A stretch of DNA of 64,000 nucleotides from Croceivirga sp. (GTDB lineage: Bacteria > Bacteroidota > Bacteroidia > Flavobacteriales > Flavobacteriaceae): NCBI GenBank assembly GCA_028281025.1, contig JANQKR010000039.1, positions 1-64,000 of the forward strand. Direction: 5' to 3'. The notes beneath the pieces are model-generated. The model was not told the origin of the DNA and made no database searches. It saw only the letters and a program-made list of their open reading frames with translations. Positions 7,055 through 14,524 of the stretch are shown in pieces. The position numbers and the translations under genes were made by a program. Positions within the stretch are counted from its first letter, which is position 1; every line of letters begins with the position of its first letter.

Positions 7055-8338
7055 TTAGTTTTTTCTTGCCAATAAATTGGTTCCTACATGACATTGAAGA
7101 CATTTGTTCACCGTACAATACCCATTGTACAATTGGATCTTCGCTTGACTTTCAGATGCTGATTCCGTAGGAACCCCAATACGTTCAAATCGATCGATTA
7201 TGCTGTTTTTTTCAGCCGGAACAGTATTGGCCAACTCCAACAATTCTTCGGTATTGTTCCTTCCCAAATAGTTGTCATAACAAAATTTTATGGGGATTAT
7301 GGTATTTATTAGGACCAAATGCACAAAATCCTTGGAAATCCCCTTTTTTCTTTTACTGGACTCCTTACCAAAGGTATAGTGGTCGTCCCAATAGGCACTG
7401 GCATGGACGTCAAAAAGCCTGTAAAAATCGTCCAAATTTGTACATTCCATTATCTTGCTGAACAGGTTGGGGTGCCGGTTATGCACCCTAGCAAGCTGGG
7501 ACAAACGAATGGTAGGGAAATTGGAGGGCCTCAATCCAAAGAAAATGGGTCTCTCCCCCTTGTATTCCTTTATTTGAAACTTGTTCCGAAGGAAGGTGAA
7601 CTCGTTTTGAAGGCACAAAAAATAGTCATCCAGAATTTCTGCTTTGGACAGAAAACCGGCCACTCCAAAAAACAAACTTTCCAGTTGTAACAAATCCTTG
7701 GATACTTTTTTTATCACCGCATAATCCAAATGTTTTGCCATATCCAAAAAGGCTTCACCATTTTTGTTGAGGCCAAAGTTCTTCATTACCATGGCAAAAA
7801 GGACGGCTTCCCAGTCGTTCCTGGTCCCTTCCAATAGTGTTTTGATGTGTTTTGACTTCTGTTCCAAGCGTTCTATATACAGCCGCTGCTGCCATTGACC
7901 CCAAATGATACTCTTGACACTGTTCGCATCTTTTTCGCAATTGATGAATTTGCGCCCTTTATTGCCTACCAAGTTTTTATAGGACGAAAGTAGTTCTTCA
8001 TCCAAATACTCCTTTAAGGCCAAAGTGGGAATCTTAGTACCATCTTTTCTAAACACGCTCAGGTCATCTTCCCAAACTACATGAAGTATGACATTGTCAT
8101 AGTTTTGGTCTTGCTCATGTCCATGTGCGTACCAATCCGAAGATTTGGTATGAATTTCCACATTACCGGCCCATTCCTGGCTTTGAATACGTATTCGGGC
8201 ATTAAAAAAATCGGGGCCACTGGAAGTATTGTATTGCCCAATATGGATAATTTCTATCGGCTCTTGGGAAGAAGTCCGTAAATCAAGGTTCTGAAACTTT
8301 TGGGTCTTCCAAACATAATGAAGCAAATCTTCACGCAT
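7055..8338 (-). CDS. DUF2851 family protein
   Basis: A 427-aa soluble protein recognised by the DUF2851 N-terminus (REDLLHYVWK, IIHIGQYNTSSGPDFFNARIRI, WAGNVEIHTKSSDWYAHGH, YDNVILHVVWEDD). The family is widespread in Bacteroidota and has no established function. The C-terminus has paired cysteines in a CTVNKCLQCHVG stretch, which may bind metal or be structural. The start is ATG at 8338, 21 bp after DinB, in a run of minus-strand genes. Confidence 0.85.
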   Translation of the reverse strand: MREDLLHYVWKTQKFQNLDLRTSSQEPIEIIHIGQYNTSSGPDFFNARIRIQSQEWAGNVEIHTKSSDWYAHGHEQDQNYDNVILHVVWEDDLSVFRKDGTKIPTLALKEYLDEELLSSYKNLVGNKGRKFINCEKDANSVKSIIWGQWQQRLYIERLEQKSKHIKTLLEGTRNDWEAVLFAMVMKNFGLNKNGEAFLDMAKHLDYAVIKKVSKDLLQLESLFFGVAGFLSKAEILDDYFLCLQNEFTFLRNKFQIKEYKGERPIFFGLRPSNFPTIRLSQLARVHNRHPNLFSKIMECTNLDDFYRLFDVHASAYWDDHYTFGKESSKRKKGISKDFVHLVLINTIIPIKFCYDNYLGRNNTEELLELANTVPAEKNSIIDRFERIGVPTESASESQAKIQLYNGYCTVNKCLQCHVGTNLLARKN

Positions 8339-8359
8339 GCAACGAAAATAGAAATTTGA

Positions 8360-8869
8360 TCACCATTTTCCTGCATAGGACAAATCATCTTTACTGGAAA
8401 ATTTTAAATACGCATGATGGATTCGATTTATTTGCCTGATATGATGGTAATCGTGCGCCAACCAATTTACCAGGAATTTTTTGGCACTTCTTGGCCCTGC
8501 TTCGGGATGGTCAACCGACTGCTCCCAATTTGGGTTTTCAAGGGATTGCAGCCAATCTATGGACTGCTGCCTTTCCTTCAGGAAACTTTGGAGAACGGTT
8601 GCAAAGTTCCGTTGTAAATACCCACGTTCCTTAGGCCATTCTTCCGGACTGATGGGTTTCAAGGGCTGATTTGGATCCAATAGGACACTTTTTACCCGAG
8701 CCCTAAAATCTTCTACCTCCTCATCCAATAAATGGCAAACGATCTCCAATAGGCACCAAGAATCTGCATTGACCCTAAAAGAGTACTGTTCTTCGGTACA
8801 GGTTTCCAGCAGGTGCCGAAAGACCAGTTTGTTGGCCTGCAGTTTTCCTATGATGGTCCTGGGAAGCAT
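8360..8869 (-). CDS. DinB family four-helix protein
   Basis: A 169-aa protein with the DinB/YfiT four-helix pattern. His residues suited to metal binding are seen in LLEIVCHLLDEEVEDF, an SVDHPEAG loop, and WLAHDYHHIRQINRI near the C-terminus. DinB-type proteins include bacillithiol- and glutathione-transferase-like enzymes, but many are uncharacterised. I use the ATG at 8869, one base after the rhodanese stop. An upstream TTG (8878) would overlap that gene. Close spacing suggests an operon with the rhodanese gene. Confidence 0.82.
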   Translation of the reverse strand: MLPRTIIGKLQANKLVFRHLLETCTEEQYSFRVNADSWCLLEIVCHLLDEEVEDFRARVKSVLLDPNQPLKPISPEEWPKERGYLQRNFATVLQSFLKERQQSIDWLQSLENPNWEQSVDHPEAGPRSAKKFLVNWLAHDYHHIRQINRIHHAYLKFSSKDDLSYAGKW

Positions 8870-8870
8870 C

Positions 8871-9179
8871 TTACTCAACTACCTCCCCTTCCCAATTGGA
8901 AAAACCCCCTTCCAAATTGTAGGCAGTTTCAAAACCGACACTGTTCATTATGGCGCAGGCTTGGCCACTTCGGTTGCCGGAACGGCAATAAACATAGTAG
9001 TTTTTGGATTTATCCAATTCCTCCAATCCATCCAAAAAGCCTTGCCCCAAATAAATATCAATATTTGTGGCTCCTGGAATATAGCCCTCCTCCACTTCTT
9101 CAGGGGTTCTAACGTCCAGTATGAAGGCATTTTCGTCATTCGCTAATTTTTCGGCCCATTCTTCTTGGCTCAAATCCAT
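8871..9179 (-). CDS. Single-domain rhodanese-like protein
   Basis: About 102 aa from the ATG at 9179 (MDLSQEEWAEKL); a TTG at 9203 lies inside the terminator region and is less likely. The protein is one rhodanese domain: FILDVRTPEEVEEGYIPGATNID followed by the active-site loop YVYCRSGNRSGQA with the catalytic Cys. Such proteins transfer sulfane sulfur or act in thiol redox. It shares a transcript with DinB and follows two thioredoxin-fold genes across a terminator. Confidence 0.9.
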   Translation of the reverse strand: MDLSQEEWAEKLANDENAFILDVRTPEEVEEGYIPGATNIDIYLGQGFLDGLEELDKSKNYYVYCRSGNRSGQACAIMNSVGFETAYNLEGGFSNWEGEVVE

Positions 9180-9204
9180 AAGTGTATTGTTTAGATTACC
9201 CAAA

Positions 9205-9234
9205 AATAAAAGTCCAGAGCATTACTCTGGACTT
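9205..9234 (-). terminator. Terminator after the redoxin gene
   Basis: AAGTCCAGAG (9210-9219) and CTCTGGACTT (9225-9234) form a perfect 10-bp stem with a 5-nt loop. On the minus strand TTTTATTTTT follows. It lies between the redoxin gene and the rhodanese gene. Confidence 0.88.
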
Positions 9235-9255
9235 AAAAACCAAATATTTTTTCAA

Positions 9256-9864
9256 TTATACCTTAATGGAACATCCAATGGCCCTGGTGGTCTCAACTTT
9301 GATCTCTTCTCCTGCCAACATGGCGTCCATAGCCTGTTCAACATATTTTTCCTCTACCTGGGAGGCATCTTGGTAATTATCGTCTATGGCCCCTATATAA
9401 CGGACTACGTTACCCGATTCCTTTTTTTCCAATAAAAAAACATGAGGGGTGCGTGTAGCTCCGTATTGTGGGTACACCTTTTGACCATCGTCCAGGAGAT
9501 AAGGAAAGGTAAAACCTTTTTGTTTTGCCCTGGTTTTCATTTCTTCAAAACCATCTCCGGGTTTGGCCTTGGGATTATTGGGATTGATTGCGATAACCGG
9601 CACGCCCAAAGATTTGTATTTAGTATCCAAAGCAATGATTCGGTCTTCATAGGCTTGCGCATAGGGACAGGTATTGCACGTAAATATGACAAGAAAACCC
9701 TTGGCATCTTCATAATTGGAAAGGGAAACCATTTTTCCATCAACATTTTTCAACGAAAAATCCGTTGCCATATCGCCAATGCCATATCCCTTAACAGGGT
9801 TTGGGGAAAAAGCCGTAATTCCAATTAGTATGACAAGGAATCCTAAAAAGTTTAGTGTTCGCAT
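9256..9864 (-). CDS. Exported thioredoxin-fold (redoxin/AhpC-TSA-like) protein
   Basis: A 202-aa protein with an N-terminal signal peptide (about 1-26) and a redoxin domain. The domain contains DMATDFSLKNVDGKMVSLSNY, the redox motif with Cys63 and Cys66 (FTCNTCPYAQ), and later VIAINPNN, the cis-Pro region (RTPHVFLL) and DDNYQDASQVE. The CNTCPY motif resembles periplasmic peroxiredoxin-like proteins of the alkyl hydroperoxide reductase family. It is 5 bp after the TlpA-like gene, so the two probably form an extracytoplasmic thiol-redox operon that ends at the hairpin at 9205-9234. Confidence 0.88.
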   Translation of the reverse strand: MRTLNFLGFLVILIGITAFSPNPVKGYGIGDMATDFSLKNVDGKMVSLSNYEDAKGFLVIFTCNTCPYAQAYEDRIIALDTKYKSLGVPVIAINPNNPKAKPGDGFEEMKTRAKQKGFTFPYLLDDGQKVYPQYGATRTPHVFLLEKKESGNVVRYIGAIDDNYQDASQVEEKYVEQAMDAMLAGEEIKVETTRAIGCSIKV

Positions 9865-9869
9865 TTCTC

Positions 9870-10421
9870 TTAATTTAAAAATTTTTGAAGTTCCGTATGC
9901 AATTCGTCGTATGAAAAGCCCTTTTGATAAAAAACCCTTTTCTTTTCATTGTATATCAAGGTGGCCGGTATGCCCCCACCCCAGTCTTTATTGATTTTTG
10001 GAATCCACTCATTCATTTTTGGATCGTCCAAAATAACCAACTTACCTTTCAATCCTTTTTTCTCAACATAGGGAACCAGTCTCTTTTCCCACATGGATGG
10101 CATATCCAGACTTACCAAAATCAATTCCACGTTATTGTCGCGCTGTTCCTCATAGATTTGTTGAAAATATGGCATTTCCTCCAAGCAGGGTTTACACCAA
10201 GTAGCCCAAAAATTGACAATATATGTTTTACCATCATTCTTGTCCAACAGCGGTTCAAGGCCTTCATAATCGTAAACTGGAAAAGGAAGTTCCACCGTAT
10301 TGCCCACAATCACCTTATCCGTCAATTGTGCTTTCTCTTCGTTTTTCAATTGTTTCTTATCCTCTGCACAACCAATCATGAAAAGAAAACAACTACCAAA
10401 AACAAGGCTATTTAGCTTCAT
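9870..10421 (-). CDS. TlpA-like thioredoxin-domain lipoprotein
   Basis: A 183-aa protein with a lipobox ending at Cys18 (FMIGC) and a thioredoxin fold. The active site WATWCKPCLEE has Cys76 and Cys79, and a cis-Pro follows in GGIPATLIYN. It is likely anchored in the envelope and reduces disulfides, for example in apo-cytochrome c or other periplasmic proteins. It is first in a two-gene unit with the redoxin and diverges from the MarR operon, sharing the intergenic region 10422-10553. Confidence 0.9.
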   Translation of the reverse strand: MKLNSLVFGSCFLFMIGCAEDKKQLKNEEKAQLTDKVIVGNTVELPFPVYDYEGLEPLLDKNDGKTYIVNFWATWCKPCLEEMPYFQQIYEEQRDNNVELILVSLDMPSMWEKRLVPYVEKKGLKGKLVILDDPKMNEWIPKINKDWGGGIPATLIYNEKKRVFYQKGFSYDELHTELQKFLN

Positions 10422-10499
10422 ACCATAGGATTACAGATTAAAAATAACCATTGCACAATCCATGGTCTGATTTTTTAACAAAAAATTATCGATGGACCC

Positions 10500-10531
10500 T
10501 TGTGGTGTTCATGAATACAGTTATACATTTG
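10500..10531 (+). promoter_or_regulatory. Promoter of the marR-nitroreductase-yceI unit
   Basis: TTG at 10500-10502 and TACATTTG at 10524-10531 are separated by 21 nt, matching the Bacteroidota TTTG-N19-21-TAnnTTTG promoter. The transcript should start about 10535, some 20 nt before the marR ATG at 10554, within the adjacent palindrome. Confidence 0.6.
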
Positions 10532-10540
10532 TATATACAA
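10529..10540. promoter_or_regulatory. Candidate MarR operator palindrome
   Basis: TTGTATATACAA is a perfect 12-bp palindrome that overlaps the end of the -7 box and the predicted transcript start of marR. The flanking TATACATTTGTATA adds a second set of 6-bp arms. The size and symmetry suit a MarR dimer, so negative autoregulation is likely. Confidence 0.6.
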
Positions 10541-10553
10541 TTATTGTAATGGC

Positions 10554-11000
10554 ATGAATGTAGAAGAAATCATAAAGACCAAGAAAAAATTACCGCTCAA
10601 AGTTAGAACGATGATTCATTTTGCCTTGGTCGGAAATAAAATCAATGAAACCTTTGCCGCTACACTAAAACCGTACGAAATGTCCGAACAACAATTCAAC
10701 GTTCTCAGAATTTTGAGGGGACAGAACGGCAAGCCTGCCAATCTTTCCACCATCAATGAACGCATGGTGACCAAAATGAGCAATACCACAAGACTTGTGG
10801 ACAAACTCATTTTAAAGGGATATGTGGATCGGGAGGTTTGTGCCTTAAATAGACGCAAGGTAGAAATTACCATTACGGACAAAGGCAACAGGATATTATC
10901 CCAATTGGATAAAATCATGGAACAAACGGAAAATGAACTCTTAAAAAATTTCAGCGATACTGAACTACATCAATTGAATCGATTATTGGATAAATTTTAA
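10554..11000 (+). CDS. MarR family transcriptional regulator
   Basis: A 148-aa winged-helix protein of MarR length. The DNA-binding region is LSEQQFNVLRILRGQ-like followed by LSTINERMVTKMSNTTRLVDKLILKGYVDREV and the wing CALNRRKVEITITDKG (about 50-120). N- and C-terminal helices form the dimer domain. It heads a unit with a nitroreductase 1 bp downstream and yceI. A perfect palindrome lies over its promoter. A Cys in the wing (REVCALNRR) could sense oxidants or electrophiles, but this is only a suggestion. Confidence 0.9.
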   Translation: MNVEEIIKTKKKLPLKVRTMIHFALVGNKINETFAATLKPYEMSEQQFNVLRILRGQNGKPANLSTINERMVTKMSNTTRLVDKLILKGYVDREVCALNRRKVEITITDKGNRILSQLDKIMEQTENELLKNFSDTELHQLNRLLDKF

Positions 11001-11001
11001 T

Positions 11002-11634
11002 ATGGACGATACCCTATCAATTAGAAAATGGCGTTATGCCACAAAAAAGTTTGATGCGAACAAAAAAGTATCAAACGAAGATTTGGAAACACTGTTGGAA
11101 GCAACCAGGCTAAGTGCCTCTTCCTATGGATTACAACCTTATCACATTTATGTAATCTCCAATCAGGAAACAAAAGAGAAGCTTAGGCCCATCAGTTGGG
11201 GACAATCACAGATTTCCGATGCATCCCACATCATTGTTTTTGCGAATTCAACGGATTTTGATGGGAATTTGGTAGATGATTACCTGGAGAATGTATCAAG
11301 GACCAGAAATATCCCACAAGAAGGACTAAAAGGATATGGTGACTTCATGAAATCCAAATTATTGGATTTACCCTTGGACAGTAAGGGAAGCTGGACAACG
11401 AAACAGGTATATCTGGCATTTGGCAATGCCATGCAGGCCGCTGCCGAATTGAAAATTGATACCTGTCCCATGGAAGGTTTTGAACCGGAGAAATACAATG
11501 AAGTTTTGGGACTGGACGAAAAAAATCAGAATGCTGCCGTTGTTTTGGCCATTGGGTACCGATCCGAGGAAGACGAGACCCAGCACTATGCCAAAGTCAG
11601 AAAATCAAGAGAGGAATTATTCACTTATATATAA
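11002..11634 (+). CDS. NAD(P)H-dependent nitroreductase family oxidoreductase
   Basis: A 210-aa FMN enzyme of the NfsB type. The N-terminal FMN-phosphate region is IRKWRYATKKFD with LSASSYGLQPYHIYVIS following. The C-terminal part has QAAAELKIDTCPMEGFEPEKYNEVLGL and AVVLAIGYRSEED. It should reduce nitroaromatics or quinones by two-electron transfer. It begins 1 bp after marR, so it is the probable target of that regulator, and it is followed 41 bp later by yceI. Confidence 0.9.
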   Translation: MDDTLSIRKWRYATKKFDANKKVSNEDLETLLEATRLSASSYGLQPYHIYVISNQETKEKLRPISWGQSQISDASHIIVFANSTDFDGNLVDDYLENVSRTRNIPQEGLKGYGDFMKSKLLDLPLDSKGSWTTKQVYLAFGNAMQAAAELKIDTCPMEGFEPEKYNEVLGLDEKNQNAAVVLAIGYRSEEDETQHYAKVRKSREELFTYI

Positions 11635-11675
11635 ATCATTAACCCATTTTTAAAACAAAAATTAATTCTAAAATC

Positions 11676-12248
11676 ATGAAAAAGAACATTTTAACCCTAG
11701 CATTGACCTTGGTATTTGGAACAGCACTTGCCAATCCGGTTGATGGTGAGAAAAAAGAGGTAAAGACCGAGTCAAGTACCGTTACCTGGAAAGCCTACAA
11801 AGTTACCGGCTCACACACAGGTACCATTGACCTTAAATCCGGCGCCCTCATGTTTGATGAAGGCAAACTTACAGGTGGGGAATTTACCGTTGATATGACC
11901 ACCATCAACACTACCGACCTAACAGGGGACTACAAGCAAAAACTGGATGGACACTTACATTCGGACGACTTTTTCTCCACAGCTTCCAACCCAACCTCAT
12001 CCCTAAAATTTACGAAGGTGGAAGCTTCCGGCAAAAATTCATATAAAGTAACAGGTGACCTCACTATAAAGGGAATCACCAAACCAGTGACTTTTGATGT
12101 TTCGGTGTATGGCAGCAAAGCGACCGCTACCATGAAAATTGACCGGGCACAGTACAATGTAAAGTATGGTTCCGGAAGTTTTTTCGACAACTTAGGTGAC
12201 AAGACCATTTATGATGAGTTTGACCTGGTTGTCGATTTGGAGTTCTAG
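11676..12248 (+). CDS. YceI family periplasmic protein
   Basis: A 190-aa protein with a signal peptide (about 1-19, ending ALA) and a YceI lipocalin-like barrel. The barrel includes SSTVTWKAYKVTGSHTGTIDL, GGEFTVDMTTINTTDL, LDGHLHSDDFFSTASNPTSSLKFT and the conserved GDLTIKGITKPVTFDV. YceI proteins bind isoprenoid-type lipids such as quinones. This fits its pairing with a quinone/nitro-reductase. A strong terminator follows, so it closes the marR unit. Confidence 0.92.
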   Translation: MKKNILTLALTLVFGTALANPVDGEKKEVKTESSTVTWKAYKVTGSHTGTIDLKSGALMFDEGKLTGGEFTVDMTTINTTDLTGDYKQKLDGHLHSDDFFSTASNPTSSLKFTKVEASGKNSYKVTGDLTIKGITKPVTFDVSVYGSKATATMKIDRAQYNVKYGSGSFFDNLGDKTIYDEFDLVVDLEF

Positions 12249-12291
12249 ACACCTTGAAATTATAGAAAAAGAAAATTAGTTTGAGTGTTTG

Positions 12292-12334
12292 AAAATCCTG
12301 TTGCGGTACCACTGCAGCGGGATTTTTATTTTTT
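12292..12334 (+). terminator. Terminator of the marR-nitroreductase-yceI unit
   Basis: AAAATCCTGTTGC (12292-12304) pairs with GCAGCGGGATTTT (12314-12326) in a 13-bp stem with two G-U pairs and a 9-nt loop, followed by a long T-rich run. It separates yceI from the trp promoter that begins at 12337. Confidence 0.88.
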
Positions 12335-12336
12335 TG

Positions 12337-12367
12337 TTTGGTTTCATCAAATACATTTCTATATTTG
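12337..12367 (+). promoter_or_regulatory. Promoter of the trp operon
   Basis: TTTG (12337-12340), a 19-nt spacer and TATATTTG (12360-12367) match the Bacteroidota consensus exactly. The predicted start is at about 12371-12373, on or next to the ATG of the leader peptide at 12372, so the trp transcript may be leaderless. Confidence 0.75.
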
Positions 12368-12371
12368 GGAC

Positions 12372-12428
12372 ATGAAAGGTAAACAACAATTGAACTGGTG
12401 GTGGAACAACTTGCGTATACTATCGTGA
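12372..12428 (+). CDS. trpL: trp operon leader peptide with three consecutive Trp codons
   Basis: An 18-codon ORF reads MKGKQQLNWWWNNLRILS and then TGA. The three TGG codons lie at 12396-12404. It sits between a consensus promoter and a hairpin terminator that precedes trpE by 13 nt, the classical layout for Trp-tRNA-sensing attenuation. The ATG is only 4 nt after the -7 box. The peptide itself need have no function; ribosome stalling at the Trp codons is the signal. A Bacteroidota trp leader RNA motif (Bacteroid-trp) has been described from comparative genomics, and this is probably an instance. Confidence 0.88.
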   Translation: MKGKQQLNWWWNNLRILS

Positions 12429-12434
12429 GCTAGT

Positions 12435-12489
12435 CCTATATATCCAGAACCCATATAAGGCTTGTCATCACGACAAGCCTTACTTTTTT
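12435..12489 (+). promoter_or_regulatory. trp attenuator: antiterminator and intrinsic terminator
   Basis: Terminator: TAAGGCTTGTC (12456-12466) pairs perfectly with GACAAGCCTTA (12472-12482) over an ATCAC loop, followed by CTTTTTT. Candidate antiterminator: CCTATAT (12435-12441) can pair with ATATAAGG (12453-12460, one bulged A) and would take the 5' arm of the terminator. A ribosome stalled on the Trp codons leaves 12435-12441 free. One at the stop codon (12428) would cover it and allow termination. The terminator is clear; the antiterminator is my inference. Confidence 0.85.
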
Positions 12490-12502
12490 GAACCAATTTG
12501 AA

Positions 12503-13900
12503 ATGAAATTTGAACTAAAAACCTATTACAAACAGATACTTGCAGATACCATTACCCCTGTTAGTGTGTATCTAAAAATACGGGATAAGTATCCCAATAG
12601 TATTTTATTGGAAAGTAGTGATTACCATGCCAACGACAACAGCTTCTCCTATATTTGCTGCAATCCCATTGCGTACATTAAAATTGAGGGCAATTCCATT
12701 ATCCAACAATTTCCGGATGGTACAGTGGAGGAAATGGAGATTACGGATTCCACGGACGTAACCGCCATAATCCATGGTTTTTCGCAGCGGTTTTCAGTGG
12801 AGAACCACAATTTCAAGTTCATAACCAACGGCCTTTTTGGATATATGGCGTATGATGCCGTCCGTTATTTTGAATCTGTTGAAATCTCCGAAAAATCCAA
12901 TTCCGTTAAAATACCGGATATCTTCTACGCGGTGTATCAAAACATTATTGCGATAAACCATTTTAAAAATGAGGCTTACCTGTTTGCCCATTGTTTTAAT
13001 GCTGAAAATAATGTTGACGACCTGGAGCAATTACTTAAGGTAAGAAGCTTTGCAACCTATAATTTTTCAAAACAAGGTGAAGCCAGATCCAATCTTAAAG
13101 ACGAAGAATATCGGGAACACGTGGAACTGGCCAAAAAACATTGCAAGCGCGGTGATGTATTTCAGTTGGTATTGTCAAGACGGTTTTCCCAAGATTTTAA
13201 GGGGGACGAATTCAATGTGTACCGTGCGTTGCGCTCCATAAATCCATCCCCCTATCTCTTCTATTTTGATTATGGGGATTTTAAAATATTTGGTAGTTCC
13301 CCTGAGGCACAACTGATCGTAAAGGACGGAAAGGCCGAAATACATCCCATTGCCGGGACTTACAAAAGAACGGGCAATGATGAGCAAGATGCCGAACTCG
13401 CCAAAAAACTGGCCGGTGATGAAAAAGAGAACAGTGAACACGTGATGCTGGTGGATCTGGCCCGAAACGATTTGAGCAGAAATGGTAATCTAGTGAATGT
13501 GGAGACCTATAGGGAAGTCCAGTATTTCTCGCATGTCATCCATTTGGTCTCCAAAGTCACCGGACATAAGAAACCGGACATCCCAACTTTAAAAATTGTG
13601 GCGGACACCTTTCCCGCCGGCACTTTGAGCGGGGCTCCAAAACATATGGCCATGCAACTTATTGAAAGATATGAAAAGACCAATAGGGCTTACTATGGGG
13701 GCGCCATTGGATTTATGGATTTCAACGGAAATTTCAACCATGCCATTATGATCCGGACTTTTTTGAGTAAGAACCATCAACTCCATTACCAGGCAGGTGC
13801 AGGTTTGGTTGCCGCATCCAACCCGGAAAACGAATTGCAGGAGACCTATAATAAATTGGGTGCCTTGAACAGGGCATTGGAAATTGCAGAAACGATCTAA
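12503..13900 (+). CDS. trpE: Anthranilate synthase component I
   Basis: A 465-aa chorismate-using enzyme. N-terminal regulatory half: LLESSDYHANDNSFSYIC (the LLES motif for Trp feedback binding) and GLFGYMAYDAVRYFE. C-terminal catalytic half: KKHCKRGDVFQLVLSRRF, PSPYLFYFDYGDFKIFGSSPE, IHPIAGTYKRTG, EHVMLVDLARNDLSR, TFPAGTLSGAPKHMAM, YYGGAIGFMDF and QAGAGLVAASNPENE. It makes anthranilate with TrpG. I use the ATG at 12503; a TTG at 12488 lies in the T-run of the attenuator. trpG starts at the next base after its stop. Confidence 0.96.
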   Translation: MKFELKTYYKQILADTITPVSVYLKIRDKYPNSILLESSDYHANDNSFSYICCNPIAYIKIEGNSIIQQFPDGTVEEMEITDSTDVTAIIHGFSQRFSVENHNFKFITNGLFGYMAYDAVRYFESVEISEKSNSVKIPDIFYAVYQNIIAINHFKNEAYLFAHCFNAENNVDDLEQLLKVRSFATYNFSKQGEARSNLKDEEYREHVELAKKHCKRGDVFQLVLSRRFSQDFKGDEFNVYRALRSINPSPYLFYFDYGDFKIFGSSPEAQLIVKDGKAEIHPIAGTYKRTGNDEQDAELAKKLAGDEKENSEHVMLVDLARNDLSRNGNLVNVETYREVQYFSHVIHLVSKVTGHKKPDIPTLKIVADTFPAGTLSGAPKHMAMQLIERYEKTNRAYYGGAIGFMDFNGNFNHAIMIRTFLSKNHQLHYQAGAGLVAASNPENELQETYNKLGALNRALEIAETI

Positions 13901-14470
13901 ATGGGACGACAGATTTTAATGATAGACAATTACGATAGCTTCACCTATAATTTGGTACACTATCTGGAGGACCTGGGTTGCGAAGTAGTGGTAAAACGAA
14001 ATGACGAACTTACCTTGGACGATGTGGACAGGTTCCAGGAAATTGTCCTTTCACCCGGCCCGGGAATACCTGATGAGGCTGGCCTTTTAAAACCCATAAT
14101 CAAGAAATATGCCCCAAGCAAACGAATTTTTGGTGTTTGTTTGGGACAGCAGGCCATTGGAGAGGTTTTTGGGGGCACCCTTATTAATTTGGATGAAGTA
14201 TACCATGGGGTGGCAACTACCATAGCGATTATAGAGGACGATTACATCTTTCATGGAATGTCAAAAACCATGGAGGTGGGGAGGTACCATTCCTGGGTTG
14301 TGGACAGCGAGCTCCCAAAGGAACTTACGGCCACTTCGGTGGACGAAAAAGGACAGATTATGTCCCTAAAGCACAATACCTATGATGTAAGGGCAGTACA
14401 ATTCCATCCGGAATCCGTACTTACACCGCAAGGAAAACAAATGCTTAAAAATTGGTTGATAGGATCCTAG
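13901..14470 (+). CDS. trpG: Anthranilate synthase component II (glutamine amidotransferase)
   Basis: A 189-aa class I amidotransferase. The catalytic triad is visible: Cys80 in GVCLGQQAIGE, and His169 and Glu171 in QFHPESVLTPQGK. The IDNYDSFTYNLVHYL start and SPGPGIPDEAG oxyanion region are typical of TrpG/PabA. It supplies ammonia from glutamine to TrpE. The ATG follows the trpE stop without any gap, so tight translational coupling is likely. Its stop is followed at once by a heptamer repeat array. Confidence 0.95.
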   Translation: MGRQILMIDNYDSFTYNLVHYLEDLGCEVVVKRNDELTLDDVDRFQEIVLSPGPGIPDEAGLLKPIIKKYAPSKRIFGVCLGQQAIGEVFGGTLINLDEVYHGVATTIAIIEDDYIFHGMSKTMEVGRYHSWVVDSELPKELTATSVDEKGQIMSLKHNTYDVRAVQFHPESVLTPQGKQMLKNWLIGS

Positions 14471-14519
14471 ATGTGAGATGTGAGATGTGAGATGTGAGAT
14501 GTGAGATGTGAGATGTGAG
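14471..14519. repeat. Heptamer tandem array (ATGTGAG)x7
   Basis: Seven perfect copies of ATGTGAG start directly after the trpG stop codon and end 5 bp before the four-helix-bundle gene. There are no spacers and no variation among copies, so it is recent or subject to slippage. It is one of two heptamer arrays in the trp operon. Confidence 0.95.
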
Positions 14520-14524
14520 ATAAA

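Noticed and set aside
7319-7690. 123-aa plus-strand frame (and others such as 9442-9828 and 9924-10415)
   Set aside because: They lie fully antisense to strong genes (DUF2851, redoxin, TlpA-like) and show no family features.
12488-12502. TTG start giving a trpE five residues longer
   Set aside because: The TTG lies in the T-run of the attenuator terminator. The ATG at 12503 is downstream of it and gives a normal N-terminus.
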